This document shows positions 45,027 to 53,526 of a stretch of DNA of 64,000 nt, piece by piece. The position numbers were made by a program, and so were the translations under genes. Position 1 is the first letter of the stretch; every line of letters begins with the position of its first letter. The stretch comes from Alistipes sp. Its GTDB lineage: Bacteria > Bacteroidota > Bacteroidia > Bacteroidales > Rikenellaceae. Location: contig JAGBVG010000023.1 of the NCBI GenBank assembly GCA_017630455.1, forward strand, positions 1 through 64,000, given 5' to 3'. The notes under the pieces were generated by a model that saw nothing but the letters and a program-made list of their open reading frames with translations, searched no databases and was not told the origin of the DNA.

Positions 45027-46121
45027 ATGAAAACTACAGCTTTTACTAAGTACCACATCGCAAATGGTGCTAAGATGGCAGAGTTCGCAGGCTACAATAT
45101 GCCTATCGAGTTCTCGGGTATCAACGACGAGCATATCAACGTTCGCGAGAAGTGCGGCGTGTTTGATGTCAGCCATATGGGTGAGATCTGGGTTAAGGGC
45201 CCACGCGCTACTGAGTTCTTGCAGCGCATCACCACAAATAACGTTTGCGATCTCTTCGACGGCAAGGTACAGTATACCACAATGCCTAATGGCAAGGGTG
45301 GTATCGTCGACGATATCTTGGTTTACCGCCTCAACGAAGAGAAGTATATGCTCTGCGTCAACGCAGCAAATATCGATAAGGATTGGGCTCACATCTGCAA
45401 GCAGGGTGAGGAGTATGGTATGAAGGCTGGCGAGGAGTTGGAGAACGCTTCAGATAAGACTGCTCAGCTTGCTATCCAGGGTCCTTTGGCTATGCAGCTC
45501 GTGCAGAAGATGACCGAGGAGCAGGTTGTGGATATGGAGTACTACACCTTCAAGCTCTGCAAGGTTGCTGGTTGCGACGTTATCCTCTCTACTACAGGCT
45601 ACACAGGCTCTGGTGGTTGCGAGATCTATATGTACAACGAGGATGCCGACACTATCTGGGAGGCTATGTGGAAGGTAGGCGAGGAGTTCGGCTTGAAGAA
45701 CATCGGCCTCGGCGCACGCGATACTCTCCGCTTGGAGAAGGGCTTTTGCCTCTATGGTAACGATATCGACGATACAACATCGCCTATCGAGGCGGGTCTC
45801 AACTGGCTCACAAAGTTCGTTGAGAACAAGCCATTCATCGACCGTGAGTTGATGGAGGATCAGAAGAAGAATGGCGTAAGCCGCAAGTTGGTAGGCTTTA
45901 AGCTTATCGACCGCGGCGTGCCACGTCACGAGTATGAGTTGGCAGACCTCGAGGGTAATGTTATCGGTCACGTGACATCTGGTACTATGTCGCCTTGCTT
46001 GAAGGTGGGTATCGGTATGGGTTACGTAAAGCCAGAGTTCGCAAAGGCAGGTACACAGATTGCTGTTGTGGTTCGCGGCCGCTTGCTCAAGGCAGAGGTT
46101 GTACGCCTCCCATTCGTATAA
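45027..46121 (+). CDS. gcvT: Aminomethyltransferase, T protein of the glycine cleavage system
   Basis: A 364-residue folate-dependent enzyme that takes the aminomethyl group from GcvH and makes methylene-tetrahydrofolate and ammonia. Family segments: the start [21 protein letters not shown] ([28 protein letters not shown]), [24 protein letters not shown] and [13 protein letters not shown]. Length is normal. No glycine riboswitch was recognised upstream; the 64-bp leader is A-rich. Partner gcvP lies 12.5 kb upstream, a split arrangement. A strong terminator separates it from gdhA. Confidence 0.97.
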   Translation: MKTTAFTKYHIANGAKMAEFAGYNMPIEFSGINDEHINVREKCGVFDVSHMGEIWVKGPRATEFLQRITTNNVCDLFDGKVQYTTMPNGKGGIVDDILVYRLNEEKYMLCVNAANIDKDWAHICKQGEEYGMKAGEELENASDKTAQLAIQGPLAMQLVQKMTEEQVVDMEYYTFKLCKVAGCDVILSTTGYTGSGGCEIYMYNEDADTIWEAMWKVGEEFGLKNIGLGARDTLRLEKGFCLYGNDIDDTTSPIEAGLNWLTKFVENKPFIDRELMEDQKKNGVSRKLVGFKLIDRGVPRHEYELADLEGNVIGHVTSGTMSPCLKVGIGMGYVKPEFAKAGTQIAVVVRGRLLKAEVVRLPFV

Positions 46122-46140
46122 TTTATATATAGTATAGGGT

Positions 46141-46180
46141 GATTCGGCACTGTTTTTCGGGTGCCGAATCTCTCTTTTTA
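46141..46180 (+). terminator. Terminator of gcvT
   Basis: A perfect ten-pair stem GATTCGGCAC (46141-46150) / GTGCCGAATC (46161-46170), followed by a T-rich tract. Confidence 0.9.
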
Positions 46181-46232
46181 TAAAAAAGGTGAATTTTTTT
46201 GGCAAAGAGGGATATAATTCCGAAATTTGTCA

Positions 46233-46240
46233 TATCTTTG
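46233..46240 (+). promoter_or_regulatory. -7 box of gdhA
   Basis: TATCTTTG, about 88 bp before the ATG; a -33 box at the right distance is not seen. The leader is AT-rich. Confidence 0.55.
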
Positions 46241-46328
46241 TAGAGTATTTTATGGACATAGTAGTCCATTGCAGAGAAAATAAACTTTTTAATCATTTAC
46301 ATTATAACCTTTTAACTTAACTAAAACT

Positions 46329-47672
46329 ATGGATGTAAAAGTTATTATGGCTAACTTGGAGGCTAAGCACCCAGGTGAGAGCGAGTATTTGCAGGCAGTT
46401 CAGGAGGTATTGGAGTCTATCGAGGAGGTATACAACCAGCACCCTGAGTACGAGGCAGCTAAGATCGTGGAGCGTATGGTTGAGCCAGACCGTATCTTCA
46501 CTTTCCGTGTAACTTGGGTTGACGACGCAGGTCAGGTTCAGACTAACCTCGGTTACCGCGTACAGTTCAACTCTGCTATCGGTCCTTACAAGGGCGGTTT
46601 GCGTTTCCACCCAGCTGTTAACCCTTCAATGTTGAAGTTCCTCGGTTTCGAGCAGACTTTCAAGAACGCGTTGACTACCCTTCCTATGGGTGGCGCTAAG
46701 GGTGGTGCTGATTTCAACCCAGTTGGCAAGTCTAACGGTGAGATTATGCGTTTCTGCCAGGCCTTTATGCAGGAGTTGTGGAACAACATCGGCGTAGATA
46801 CTGACGTTCCTGCTGGTGACGTAGGTGTTGGTGGTCGTGAGATCGGCTTCCTCAACGGTATGTATCAGAAGCTTGCTCGCAAGTACCACACTGGTGTATT
46901 GACTGGTAAGGGTGAGACTTGGGGTGGTTCTATCCTTCGTCCTGAGGCTACTGGTTACGGTGCTTTGTACTTCACTGAGCATATGTTGGCTAAGGCTGGC
47001 AAGAACATCGCTGGCAAGACTGTAGCAGTTTCAGGTTTCGGTAACGTTGCTTGGGGTGCTTCACAGAAGGCTGTAGAGCTCGGCGCTAAGGTTGTTGCTA
47101 TCTCTGGTCCAGACGGCGTTTGCGAGATCCCTGCTGGTATCACTAACGAGATGATCGACTACATGCTTGAGATGCGTGCTTCTAACCGTAACAAGGTTGA
47201 GGATATGGCTACTAAGTATCCTGAGGCTTGTAAGTTCACAGCTGGTAAGAAGGCTTGGTCTGTAAAGTGTGACATCGCTCTTCCTTGCGCATTCCAGAAC
47301 GAGTTGAACGAGGCTGATGCTAAGGAGCTTTTGGCAAACGGCACTTGGTGTGTTGCTGAGGTTTCTAACATGGGTTGTACTCCAGAGGCTATCAAGGCAT
47401 TCCAGGAGGCAGGTATCCTCTTCGCTCCAGGTAAGGCTGTTAACGCAGGTGGTGTAGCAACTTCAGGTCTTGAGATGACTCAGAACTGTATGCACATCTC
47501 TTGGTCAGGTAAGGAGGTTGACGAGAAGCTTCACTTCATTATGGAGTCTATCCACGAGGCTTGCGTTAAGTTCGGTACTCAGCCAGACGGTTCTATCAAC
47601 TACGTTAAGGGTGCTAACATCGCCGGCTTTATGAAGGTGGCACAGGCTATGCTTGAGCAGGGTATCATCTAA
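46329..47672 (+). CDS. gdhA: Glutamate dehydrogenase
   Basis: A 447-residue hexameric-type GDH that interconverts glutamate with 2-oxoglutarate and ammonia. Motifs: GPYKGGLRFHP, the catalytic-lysine segment LPMGGAKGGADFNP, and the Rossmann segment VAVSGFGNVAWGASQKA. Length and the 'DVGVGGREIGFLNG' segment match NADP-specific GDH of the E. coli type; coenzyme preference cannot be fixed by eye. Codon use is extremely biased, so it is likely one of the most expressed genes here. It may use ammonia from glycine cleavage. Confidence 0.97.
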   Translation: MDVKVIMANLEAKHPGESEYLQAVQEVLESIEEVYNQHPEYEAAKIVERMVEPDRIFTFRVTWVDDAGQVQTNLGYRVQFNSAIGPYKGGLRFHPAVNPSMLKFLGFEQTFKNALTTLPMGGAKGGADFNPVGKSNGEIMRFCQAFMQELWNNIGVDTDVPAGDVGVGGREIGFLNGMYQKLARKYHTGVLTGKGETWGGSILRPEATGYGALYFTEHMLAKAGKNIAGKTVAVSGFGNVAWGASQKAVELGAKVVAISGPDGVCEIPAGITNEMIDYMLEMRASNRNKVEDMATKYPEACKFTAGKKAWSVKCDIALPCAFQNELNEADAKELLANGTWCVAEVSNMGCTPEAIKAFQEAGILFAPGKAVNAGGVATSGLEMTQNCMHISWSGKEVDEKLHFIMESIHEACVKFGTQPDGSINYVKGANIAGFMKVAQAMLEQGII

Positions 47673-47720
47673 TAATTTAGTGTGATAACGGGTCATCTTC
47701 GACCCATCCCAAAAGTAAGA

Positions 47721-47766
47721 CCCCGAGGGCTGTACTTAGGTACTATCCCTCGGGGATCTTCTTTTG
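47721..47766 (+). terminator. Terminator of gdhA
   Basis: CCCCGAGGG (47721-47729) pairs with CCCTCGGGG (47747-47755) with a partly structured loop, followed by a T-rich stretch (ATCTTCTTTT). Confidence 0.8.
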
Positions 47767-47845
47767 CGCTGAGCCAAATCTGACACCGTTCTGACACTAA
47801 ATTTACACAACCCTAACCTCCCTATCTCTCCCCACAACCCCGCGC

Positions 47846-47868
47846 AAAAAAAGAGACCCGCAGGTCTC
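47846..47868 (-). terminator. Terminator of the TrmH-like gene operon
   Basis: On the minus strand GAGACC-TGCG-GGTCTC followed by seven T. It lies about 85 bp past the stop. The remaining 280-bp gap holds no ORF. Confidence 0.8.
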
Positions 47869-47952
47869 CTATATCACTCATACCATACTCGTCGGCTATG
47901 TCCTTGTCGGCGATAATCTATCCTTAGCTGGAAGTCCCCCTCAGTGATAATC

Positions 47953-48696
47953 TTATCCTCGGCGGCGGAACTCCGAGAGTATGATGCCCGTGGCCATAGC
48001 CACATTCAGCGACTCCGACGTAGGGGAGTCGGCAGGGTAGGGCGGTATCAAAAGTTTGTGTGTCAACTTATTACGACACTCTGCACTCACGCCGCGACCC
48101 TCGTTGCCCATAACGATTATGCCCTCCTGTGTGAGGCTATCGTCGTTATAAATATTCTTGCCATCGAGAAGTGTGCCGTATATGCCCAGGCCTATATCCT
48201 TAGCCTCGCCAAGCATCTTCGCCAGGTCATCGACATAGTGGATGCGCACACGCAGAATGGCGCCCATCGTTGCCTGCACAACCTTAGGGTTATAGCAGTC
48301 GGCGCACTCCCGCGAGCAGATGATATCCTCCACGCCAAACCAATCGGCAAGACGCACGATAGTACCCATATTTCCAGGATTTTGCACGCCATCCAGTGCC
48401 AATGTTAGCTTGCCGCGTAGGTGTGAGGTTGACAACTTATATGCTGGTTGCTCAACAACGGCGAGTGTCGTGGTGGGTGTTGTAAGCTGTGAGATTCGCT
48501 CCATCTCCTGCTTCGTGATATGCTTGATGTTCACACCGCTGCGACGCTCATCAGTGGTATAGACCTTGCGCACTACAAACTCCGAGGCGAGAATCTCATC
48601 CACGAGTTTGTCACCCTCGGCAATAAATACCCTCTCCTCGTCGCGCGTGCGTTTATCCTTCAGTGCGCGAAGTTGTTGAATTTCAGCCTTTGTCAT
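47953..48696 (-). CDS. TrmH/SpoU-family RNA 2'-O-methyltransferase
   Basis: A 247-residue SPOUT enzyme. The start MTKAEIQQLRALKDKRTRDEE at 48696 (MTKAEIQQLRALK, DKRTRDEERVFIAEG) overlaps the rnz stop by four bases (ATGA). An N-terminal L30e-like substrate-binding domain (VFIAEGDKLVDEIL) precedes the knotted catalytic domain: DGVQNPGNMGTIVRLADWFG, IIVMGNEGRGVS, and IPPYPADSPTSESLNVAMATGI give SPOUT motifs 1-3. It methylates a ribose in 23S rRNA or a tRNA; the target is unknown. Last gene of a seven-gene run. Confidence 0.93.
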   Translation of the reverse strand: MTKAEIQQLRALKDKRTRDEERVFIAEGDKLVDEILASEFVVRKVYTTDERRSGVNIKHITKQEMERISQLTTPTTTLAVVEQPAYKLSTSHLRGKLTLALDGVQNPGNMGTIVRLADWFGVEDIICSRECADCYNPKVVQATMGAILRVRIHYVDDLAKMLGEAKDIGLGIYGTLLDGKNIYNDDSLTQEGIIVMGNEGRGVSAECRNKLTHKLLIPPYPADSPTSESLNVAMATGIILSEFRRRG

Positions 48697-49613
48697 CGTT
48701 TTCCGATATAAAATGTCTCGCCCTCCGTGGCGATATCCGTGTTGGGAAATAGTGTTCGGCACTCCTCTGCGAGCTTCTCTAAATCCTTGTAGCGCGATGA
48801 GAAGTGTCCTATAATCAGGCGCTTTGCCTCGGCAAGCTGTGCCACACGTGCTGCCTGATGTGTTGTGGCGTGACCACGACCCTTAGCCCACTGCTCATCC
48901 TCTGCCGAGTATGTCGTTTCGTGATAGAGGAGGTCTACGCCGCGCACCCTCTCCGCAGCCTTTGCCGAGTAGTTCGTATCCGAAAGGTAGGCGTATGAGC
49001 GTGCATCGTAGGGTTTGTAGGTAAGTGCACTGTTGGCAATCACCTCGCCACTTGCGAGTGTGATATCCTCGCCACGCTTCGCAGCCACTATCTGCGCGAT
49101 GGAGAGGCCGTAGCGCTCTATCTTGAATTTGTCGACATTCAGCCCCGGCTCCTTCTCCTTGAAGAGGTATCCCGCCGTAGGCACACGATGTCTGAGTGGC
49201 ACTGCCCACACCTCCAAAGTGCTGTTCTCCATAACGATATAGTGCTCCGTGGTGCGTACCTCGTGCCACTTAACCTCATACGGAAGGTCATCCCAGAAGT
49301 AGCGGCGGTGGTAATCGAGAATCTCGCCCATAGGTGCTGGGGCGTATATATCTAACGGAGTGCGTTTGCCCTCAAGGCCGAGAGTGGCGATAAGAGGAAA
49401 GAGTCCGAAGCAGTGGTCGCCGTGCAGGTGTGATATGAAAACAGCCCTAAGGCGTAGCGGATTGATGCCACGCCTTATGAGCTGCTGTTGGACTCCCTCA
49501 CCAGCATCCACGAGGTAGTATTGCTCGTTGAGATTTACAACCTGTGCCGAGGGGTGAGCCTTCGGCGTAGGTTTTGCCGATGAGTTGCCAAGTATCGTTA
49601 CGCTGAACGACAT
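48693..49613 (-). CDS. rnz: Ribonuclease Z (tRNA 3' processing)
   Basis: A 306-residue beta-lactamase-fold endonuclease that trims tRNA 3' ends. Motifs: metal site HLHGDH in FISHLHGDHCFGLFP, the exosite-like region, later LSDTNYSAKA (Asp), YHETTY and IIGHFSSRY (His). Since tRNA-Gln here lacks an encoded CCA, such processing is needed. Start MSFSVTILGNSSAKPTP is 13 bp after trxB; the stop overlaps the methyltransferase start. Confidence 0.96.
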   Translation of the reverse strand: MSFSVTILGNSSAKPTPKAHPSAQVVNLNEQYYLVDAGEGVQQQLIRRGINPLRLRAVFISHLHGDHCFGLFPLIATLGLEGKRTPLDIYAPAPMGEILDYHRRYFWDDLPYEVKWHEVRTTEHYIVMENSTLEVWAVPLRHRVPTAGYLFKEKEPGLNVDKFKIERYGLSIAQIVAAKRGEDITLASGEVIANSALTYKPYDARSYAYLSDTNYSAKAAERVRGVDLLYHETTYSAEDEQWAKGRGHATTHQAARVAQLAEAKRLIIGHFSSRYKDLEKLAEECRTLFPNTDIATEGETFYIGKR

Positions 49614-49626
49614 TTACGCTGTTTGA

Positions 49627-50550
49627 TTACTGTGCAAGCAACCAACGCTCGCAGTCCAAAGCTGCGATACAGCCCGAACCTGCAGCGGTGATAGCCTGAC
49701 GGTAGTGTGGGTCCTTAACGTCGCCGGCAGCAAATACACCCTCTACAGATGTCTTTGATGTACCTGGGACAACCTTGATGTAACCCTGCTCGTCGAGCTC
49801 CAACTGACCCTTCAACACCTCAACATTTGGGTGGTGACCAATAGCGAGGAAGAAGCCCATAATGTCGATTACGCGCTCCTCACCTGAGGTGCTAACCACG
49901 CGAACGCCTGTTACGCCATCCTCGTCGCCGAGAACCTCAGCAGTGTTGTGCTCGAAGAGAACCTCGATGTTTGGAGTGTTGAACACACGCTCCTGCATAG
50001 CCTTTGATGCGCGGAGGTAGTTCTTACGAACGATAAGGTAAACCTTGCGGCAGATAGAAGCGAGGTATGTAGCCTCCTCGCACGCTGTGTCGCCGCCACC
50101 AACAACGGCAACATCCTGCTTGCGGTAGAAGAAACCGTCGCAAGTAGCGCACGCGCTAACACCCATACCGCGATACTTAGCCTCAGACTCCAAGCCGAGG
50201 TACTTTGCTGATGCACCTGTACATACGATAACTGCGTCAGCCTCAATCTGATGCTCGTGGTCTACAGTAGCCTTGAAAGGACGCTGTGAGAGGTCGAGGT
50301 CGGTGATGATACCCTTGCGAACATCAGCACCAAAACGCAATGCCTGCTTGCGCAAATCCTCCATCATAGCAGTACCTGTGATACCCTGTGGGTAGCCTGG
50401 GAAATTCTCAATCTCAGTAGTTGTTGTAAGCTGACCACCTGGCTCGATACCCTCGTAGAGTACTGGTGAGAGGTTAGCACGTGAAGTGTAGATAGCAGCA
50501 GTGAAACCTGCAGGGCCGCTACCAATAATAAGAACTCTTACTTTCTCCAT
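49627..50550 (-). CDS. trxB: Thioredoxin reductase (NADPH)
   Basis: A 307-residue low-Mr flavoprotein. FAD site IIGSGPAGFTAAIYTSRAN, redox pair CATCDGFFYR near residue 136, NADPH site VVGGGDTACEEA, and the second FAD motif GVFAAGDVKDPHYRQA are present. It keeps thioredoxin reduced. It lies 44 bp after the DUF4954 gene and 13 bp before rnz; no separate promoter was seen. No thioredoxin gene is in the window. Confidence 0.97.
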   Translation of the reverse strand: MEKVRVLIIGSGPAGFTAAIYTSRANLSPVLYEGIEPGGQLTTTTEIENFPGYPQGITGTAMMEDLRKQALRFGADVRKGIITDLDLSQRPFKATVDHEHQIEADAVIVCTGASAKYLGLESEAKYRGMGVSACATCDGFFYRKQDVAVVGGGDTACEEATYLASICRKVYLIVRKNYLRASKAMQERVFNTPNIEVLFEHNTAEVLGDEDGVTGVRVVSTSGEERVIDIMGFFLAIGHHPNVEVLKGQLELDEQGYIKVVPGTSKTSVEGVFAAGDVKDPHYRQAITAAGSGCIAALDCERWLLAQ

Positions 50551-50594
50551 AATTCTTAGTTTTAGTTAAGTTGTATATGTGTTTGTATCAATCT

Positions 50595-52310
50595 CTATCG
50601 TGTGTTACGGAAATCGGCCTCCTGCTCCGCCTCCTCGCGGAAGTCGTAGCCGTAGCCAACCATCATATCAAGGCCGGTGTCGCGCTGGCGATCGGCATCC
50701 GTCACCTCGCGCATACGCTTTAGGATGTTGTGTGACGAGGCAATTATAGAGGCTATATCCTCGTTACTTGGCTGCGCGCCTGTCAGCTGCCAGAGCAATC
50801 CGTAGGCATACGCCGCAGCCATATCTCGGTACTTATCCATCAGCGCATCAAACTCACCCTTTATCTCCTCGAGCGACAACTCTCCAGATGCTATGTCGGT
50901 CATTATTCGCTCCACCTCGCCGCGCGGGATATATTGTCCTGCCACGTCTATCCACTCCGTGCCGTCGTAGTGAGCAGAGCTGTAGTCACCATCCTCGAGC
51001 AGTGCGCCTATCGAGGCAGCTATCGCACTGTTGTAGAGCTTTATGCCGCGAGGCACCATCGCCGCACGTATCGTGGTACGGTTGTAGGTGTAGCTCTTAG
51101 CCTCGGGATCCTCCTCCTGTAGTCGCGTGAGGATATCCACGCCGCGAAGCATCTTGCCAAGGATGAAGGGGTTAAACTCCTCGAAGCAGATGTTGTCGCG
51201 CTTAAGTGTTCGCTTGTCGCGGCTCTTCCACTTCTCGATATCGCGTATCGTGCCGTAGCTCTTGAGTGCTAATGCAGGCATAAGCAACGACTCCCCGCGC
51301 TCCTCGATCAGGTACGAAAATGGCATATCCTGAGTGTCGTGGTGGCGGGTGTGACGACCAAGGACTACGGTGTAGGGGCCCTCGATTGCTGGCGACATCA
51401 CGTATGCGCTGCTTCCGAACTTCGTACCACGTTGATGCACAGCCTGATGCACCGCGCCACTCTTGAAGAGGTGGTTTGACTGATTCGTGCCACTACCAGC
51501 GTTGAAGAACGAGAAGATTCCCGCAATGAGCAGCGATGACTTGTGGTGCGACACGGTGAACGGACCTGCAAATACTGACGCTGCCTCGCCATTTTCGAAG
51601 TGGCAGTTGGCAAACATCAGCGTGTCCACAGCCGTGAAGCCATTGCCCACAACGCTATTTTCGCCTACGAAGCTGCGCTCGATGCTCGATGCGCCATCCA
51701 CGTGGGCGTTGTTGTCGATGATGAAATCGCGGGCGCGGACGTCGATACCTATATACGCTCCCCTGCCCACAATGCCATTCTCGAGGTGTGACGTACCCTC
51801 TATGGTACAGTTCTCCTCAATCGCCACCTCGCGGATGAAGCGTGCGCCGATGATGCTGCTGCCATCTCCCACGCGCCCCATCGTAGTTCGCTGTGCCTCG
51901 CTGCGCTCTACGATCATACTGCGCAGACGCTCGACCATAGCACCACGATTACGCATCATAGTCATAAGGTATGCCGTCTGTGCCGTAAGCTCGCGGTAGA
52001 TAACTGCCGTGCGGCCTCCATTTTCGTTCACTGCTGCGACGTTAACGCCCTGGCCAAATGTTGTGGCGTGGCGACACTCCATACGCAGTACATCGTCTAT
52101 AACGCAGTGGCTGCCAATGGCGTAATTTGCTATCGTAGAGTCGGTTATGCAACTCTTAGAGCCTATCGTTACGCGACCTTCGAAACGTGTGTTGCGCAGC
52201 TGTGTCACCTCGAAGTCGTCGCTAACCAACACATCATCCCACACCTCGGCATAGCAGCCGCGGAGTGTCAAAGCCTCACGCTCGGAGTGTGTTGTAGCTC
52301 GATACTGCAT
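50595..52310 (-). CDS. DUF4954 protein with left-handed beta-helix (hexapeptide-repeat) domain
   Basis: A 571-residue soluble protein. Residues about 40-240 contain hexapeptide-type repeats ([LIV]-G-x-x-x-x: IGSKSC, IGSHCV, IVGRGAYIG, FVGENSVVG), as in nucleotidyl- and acyltransferases with a left-handed beta-helix. The middle (SHHKSSLLIAGIFSFFNAGSGTNQSN, cited as SHHKSSLLIAGIF and NAGSGTNQSN) and C-terminal helical part match DUF4954, a Bacteroidota family. Enzymatic activity is unknown; a sugar or nucleotide transferase role is a guess. It starts 10 bp after rsmG in the same run. Confidence 0.85.
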   Translation of the reverse strand: MQYRATTHSEREALTLRGCYAEVWDDVLVSDDFEVTQLRNTRFEGRVTIGSKSCITDSTIANYAIGSHCVIDDVLRMECRHATTFGQGVNVAAVNENGGRTAVIYRELTAQTAYLMTMMRNRGAMVERLRSMIVERSEAQRTTMGRVGDGSSIIGARFIREVAIEENCTIEGTSHLENGIVGRGAYIGIDVRARDFIIDNNAHVDGASSIERSFVGENSVVGNGFTAVDTLMFANCHFENGEAASVFAGPFTVSHHKSSLLIAGIFSFFNAGSGTNQSNHLFKSGAVHQAVHQRGTKFGSSAYVMSPAIEGPYTVVLGRHTRHHDTQDMPFSYLIEERGESLLMPALALKSYGTIRDIEKWKSRDKRTLKRDNICFEEFNPFILGKMLRGVDILTRLQEEDPEAKSYTYNRTTIRAAMVPRGIKLYNSAIAASIGALLEDGDYSSAHYDGTEWIDVAGQYIPRGEVERIMTDIASGELSLEEIKGEFDALMDKYRDMAAAYAYGLLWQLTGAQPSNEDIASIIASSHNILKRMREVTDADRQRDTGLDMMVGYGYDFREEAEQEADFRNTR

Positions 52311-52320
52311 CGTTTAGTTG

Positions 52321-52950
52321 TTATTTGTATGGTGTGTATACCACCTTCTTGGTCTCGAAGAACTCATCCTCAAACATAGTATGTATGTCGTATATATCCC
52401 AGCGGCGGCGTGTCAGAGCAAGCTCCTCGGCCAAATCGCCACCTTTGAGGTAGAGGATGCCGTTGGGAAGTGTGCCGTGCTCGCCTTTGCGCAGTAGTGG
52501 CCAGGCCCACGGCATAAATCGTGACATCTCGGTCACGGCGCGTGAGACTACATAATCAAATTTCTCGCCAACGCTCTCCGCGCGACAATTCAAGGCTCGG
52601 AGGTTCTCGATTTTTGCCCCCTCCTTAACACCCTCGACAACACGAATCTTCTTGCCGATGGAGTCGACACCCACAAACTCTACATCTGGAAACAGAATCG
52701 AGAGTGGCACCGACGGGAATCCTCCGCCGCAGCCTATATCTATGACCTTAGCTCCGGCCTCGAATTGGCATACCTTGGCGATGGCCAACGAGTGGAGGAT
52801 GTGGCGCGTGTAGAGGTGCTCCATATCCTTTCGCGATACAACGTTTATGCGTATATTCCACTCCTCATAGAGTGCACCGAGGGTCTTGAACTGCTCCTCT
52901 TGGTGCTCCGTAATCTCGGGGAAGTATCTCTTTATCAATTCGTGCTTCAT
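52321..52950 (-). CDS. rsmG: 16S rRNA (guanine527-N7)-methyltransferase
   Basis: A 209-residue SAM-dependent enzyme (GidB). The SAM-binding motif VIDIGCGGGFPSVPLSILFP is near residue 67-86, with VSRAV (motif IV region) later. It modifies G527 of 16S rRNA. The usual partner mnmG is not adjacent. It lies 18 bp after the ECF sigma gene and 10 bp before the DUF4954 gene. Confidence 0.96.
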   Translation of the reverse strand: MKHELIKRYFPEITEHQEEQFKTLGALYEEWNIRINVVSRKDMEHLYTRHILHSLAIAKVCQFEAGAKVIDIGCGGGFPSVPLSILFPDVEFVGVDSIGKKIRVVEGVKEGAKIENLRALNCRAESVGEKFDYVVSRAVTEMSRFMPWAWPLLRKGEHGTLPNGILYLKGGDLAEELALTRRRWDIYDIHTMFEDEFFETKKVVYTPYK

Positions 52951-52968
52951 CGCTATGTTTGGTTTGTG

Positions 52969-53526
52969 TTACTCCTTGTCAATAATAAACTTACACACTG
53001 CAGCACGCGCGCGGCGTATCTGCGTCTTGATGGTGTTTATAGGTTTGCCGAGCTTCTCGGCCATCTCCTCGTAGGAGTACTCCTCGAGGAAGCGCATCTC
53101 GATAATCTGGCGATACTCCTCCGAGAGCTCCTCCAAGGCGGTGTAGAAGTGGTTGCGGCTCTGGTTTATGATCACCGACTCCTCGGGGGTTGGTGTTGTA
53201 GCCTGCGGAGCGCGAAACTTCTCGTCGATTGATATGTCATCCACCTTGCGACGAAGATGGTCGACAAGAGTGTTACGCGCTATGGCGTATATCCACTGCC
53301 CAAAGGTGTAGTTGCTCGAGTACTTATCGAGGTGGAGGTAGACCTTTATGAAGGTCTCCTGCAGCAGGTCGCTGGCCATAGCCTTGTCTCCCAGACGTTG
53401 CTCAAAGAGGCGTGTCAGTGCCTCGTGGTAGCGCGTGAAGAGATACTCAAAGGCCTGCTGATCACCCCCCGAGGCGAGCTCCACAAGGTGGGCATCCGTA
53501 GCTACGATATAGTCGTCTATCTCCAT
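52969..53526 (-). CDS. ECF-type RNA polymerase sigma factor
   Basis: A 185-residue sigma-70 family factor. Region 2 (AFEYLFTRYHEALTRLF, the ASDLLQETFIKVYLHLDKY segment and FGQWIYAIARNTLVDHLRR) is about residues 25-95; region 4 (LSEEYRQIIEMRFLEEYSYEEMA with helix-turn-helix LGKPINTIKTQIRRARA) is about 130-180. There is no region 3 and no adjacent anti-sigma gene or membrane sensor with a visible anti-sigma domain. Its ATG lies inside the 3' end of the upstream GT2-like gene (10-bp overlap), so the two are translationally linked, and rsmG follows. Targets are unknown. Confidence 0.93.
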   Translation of the reverse strand: MEIDDYIVATDAHLVELASGGDQQAFEYLFTRYHEALTRLFEQRLGDKAMASDLLQETFIKVYLHLDKYSSNYTFGQWIYAIARNTLVDHLRRKVDDISIDEKFRAPQATTPTPEESVIINQSRNHFYTALEELSEEYRQIIEMRFLEEYSYEEMAEKLGKPINTIKTQIRRARAAVCKFIIDKE

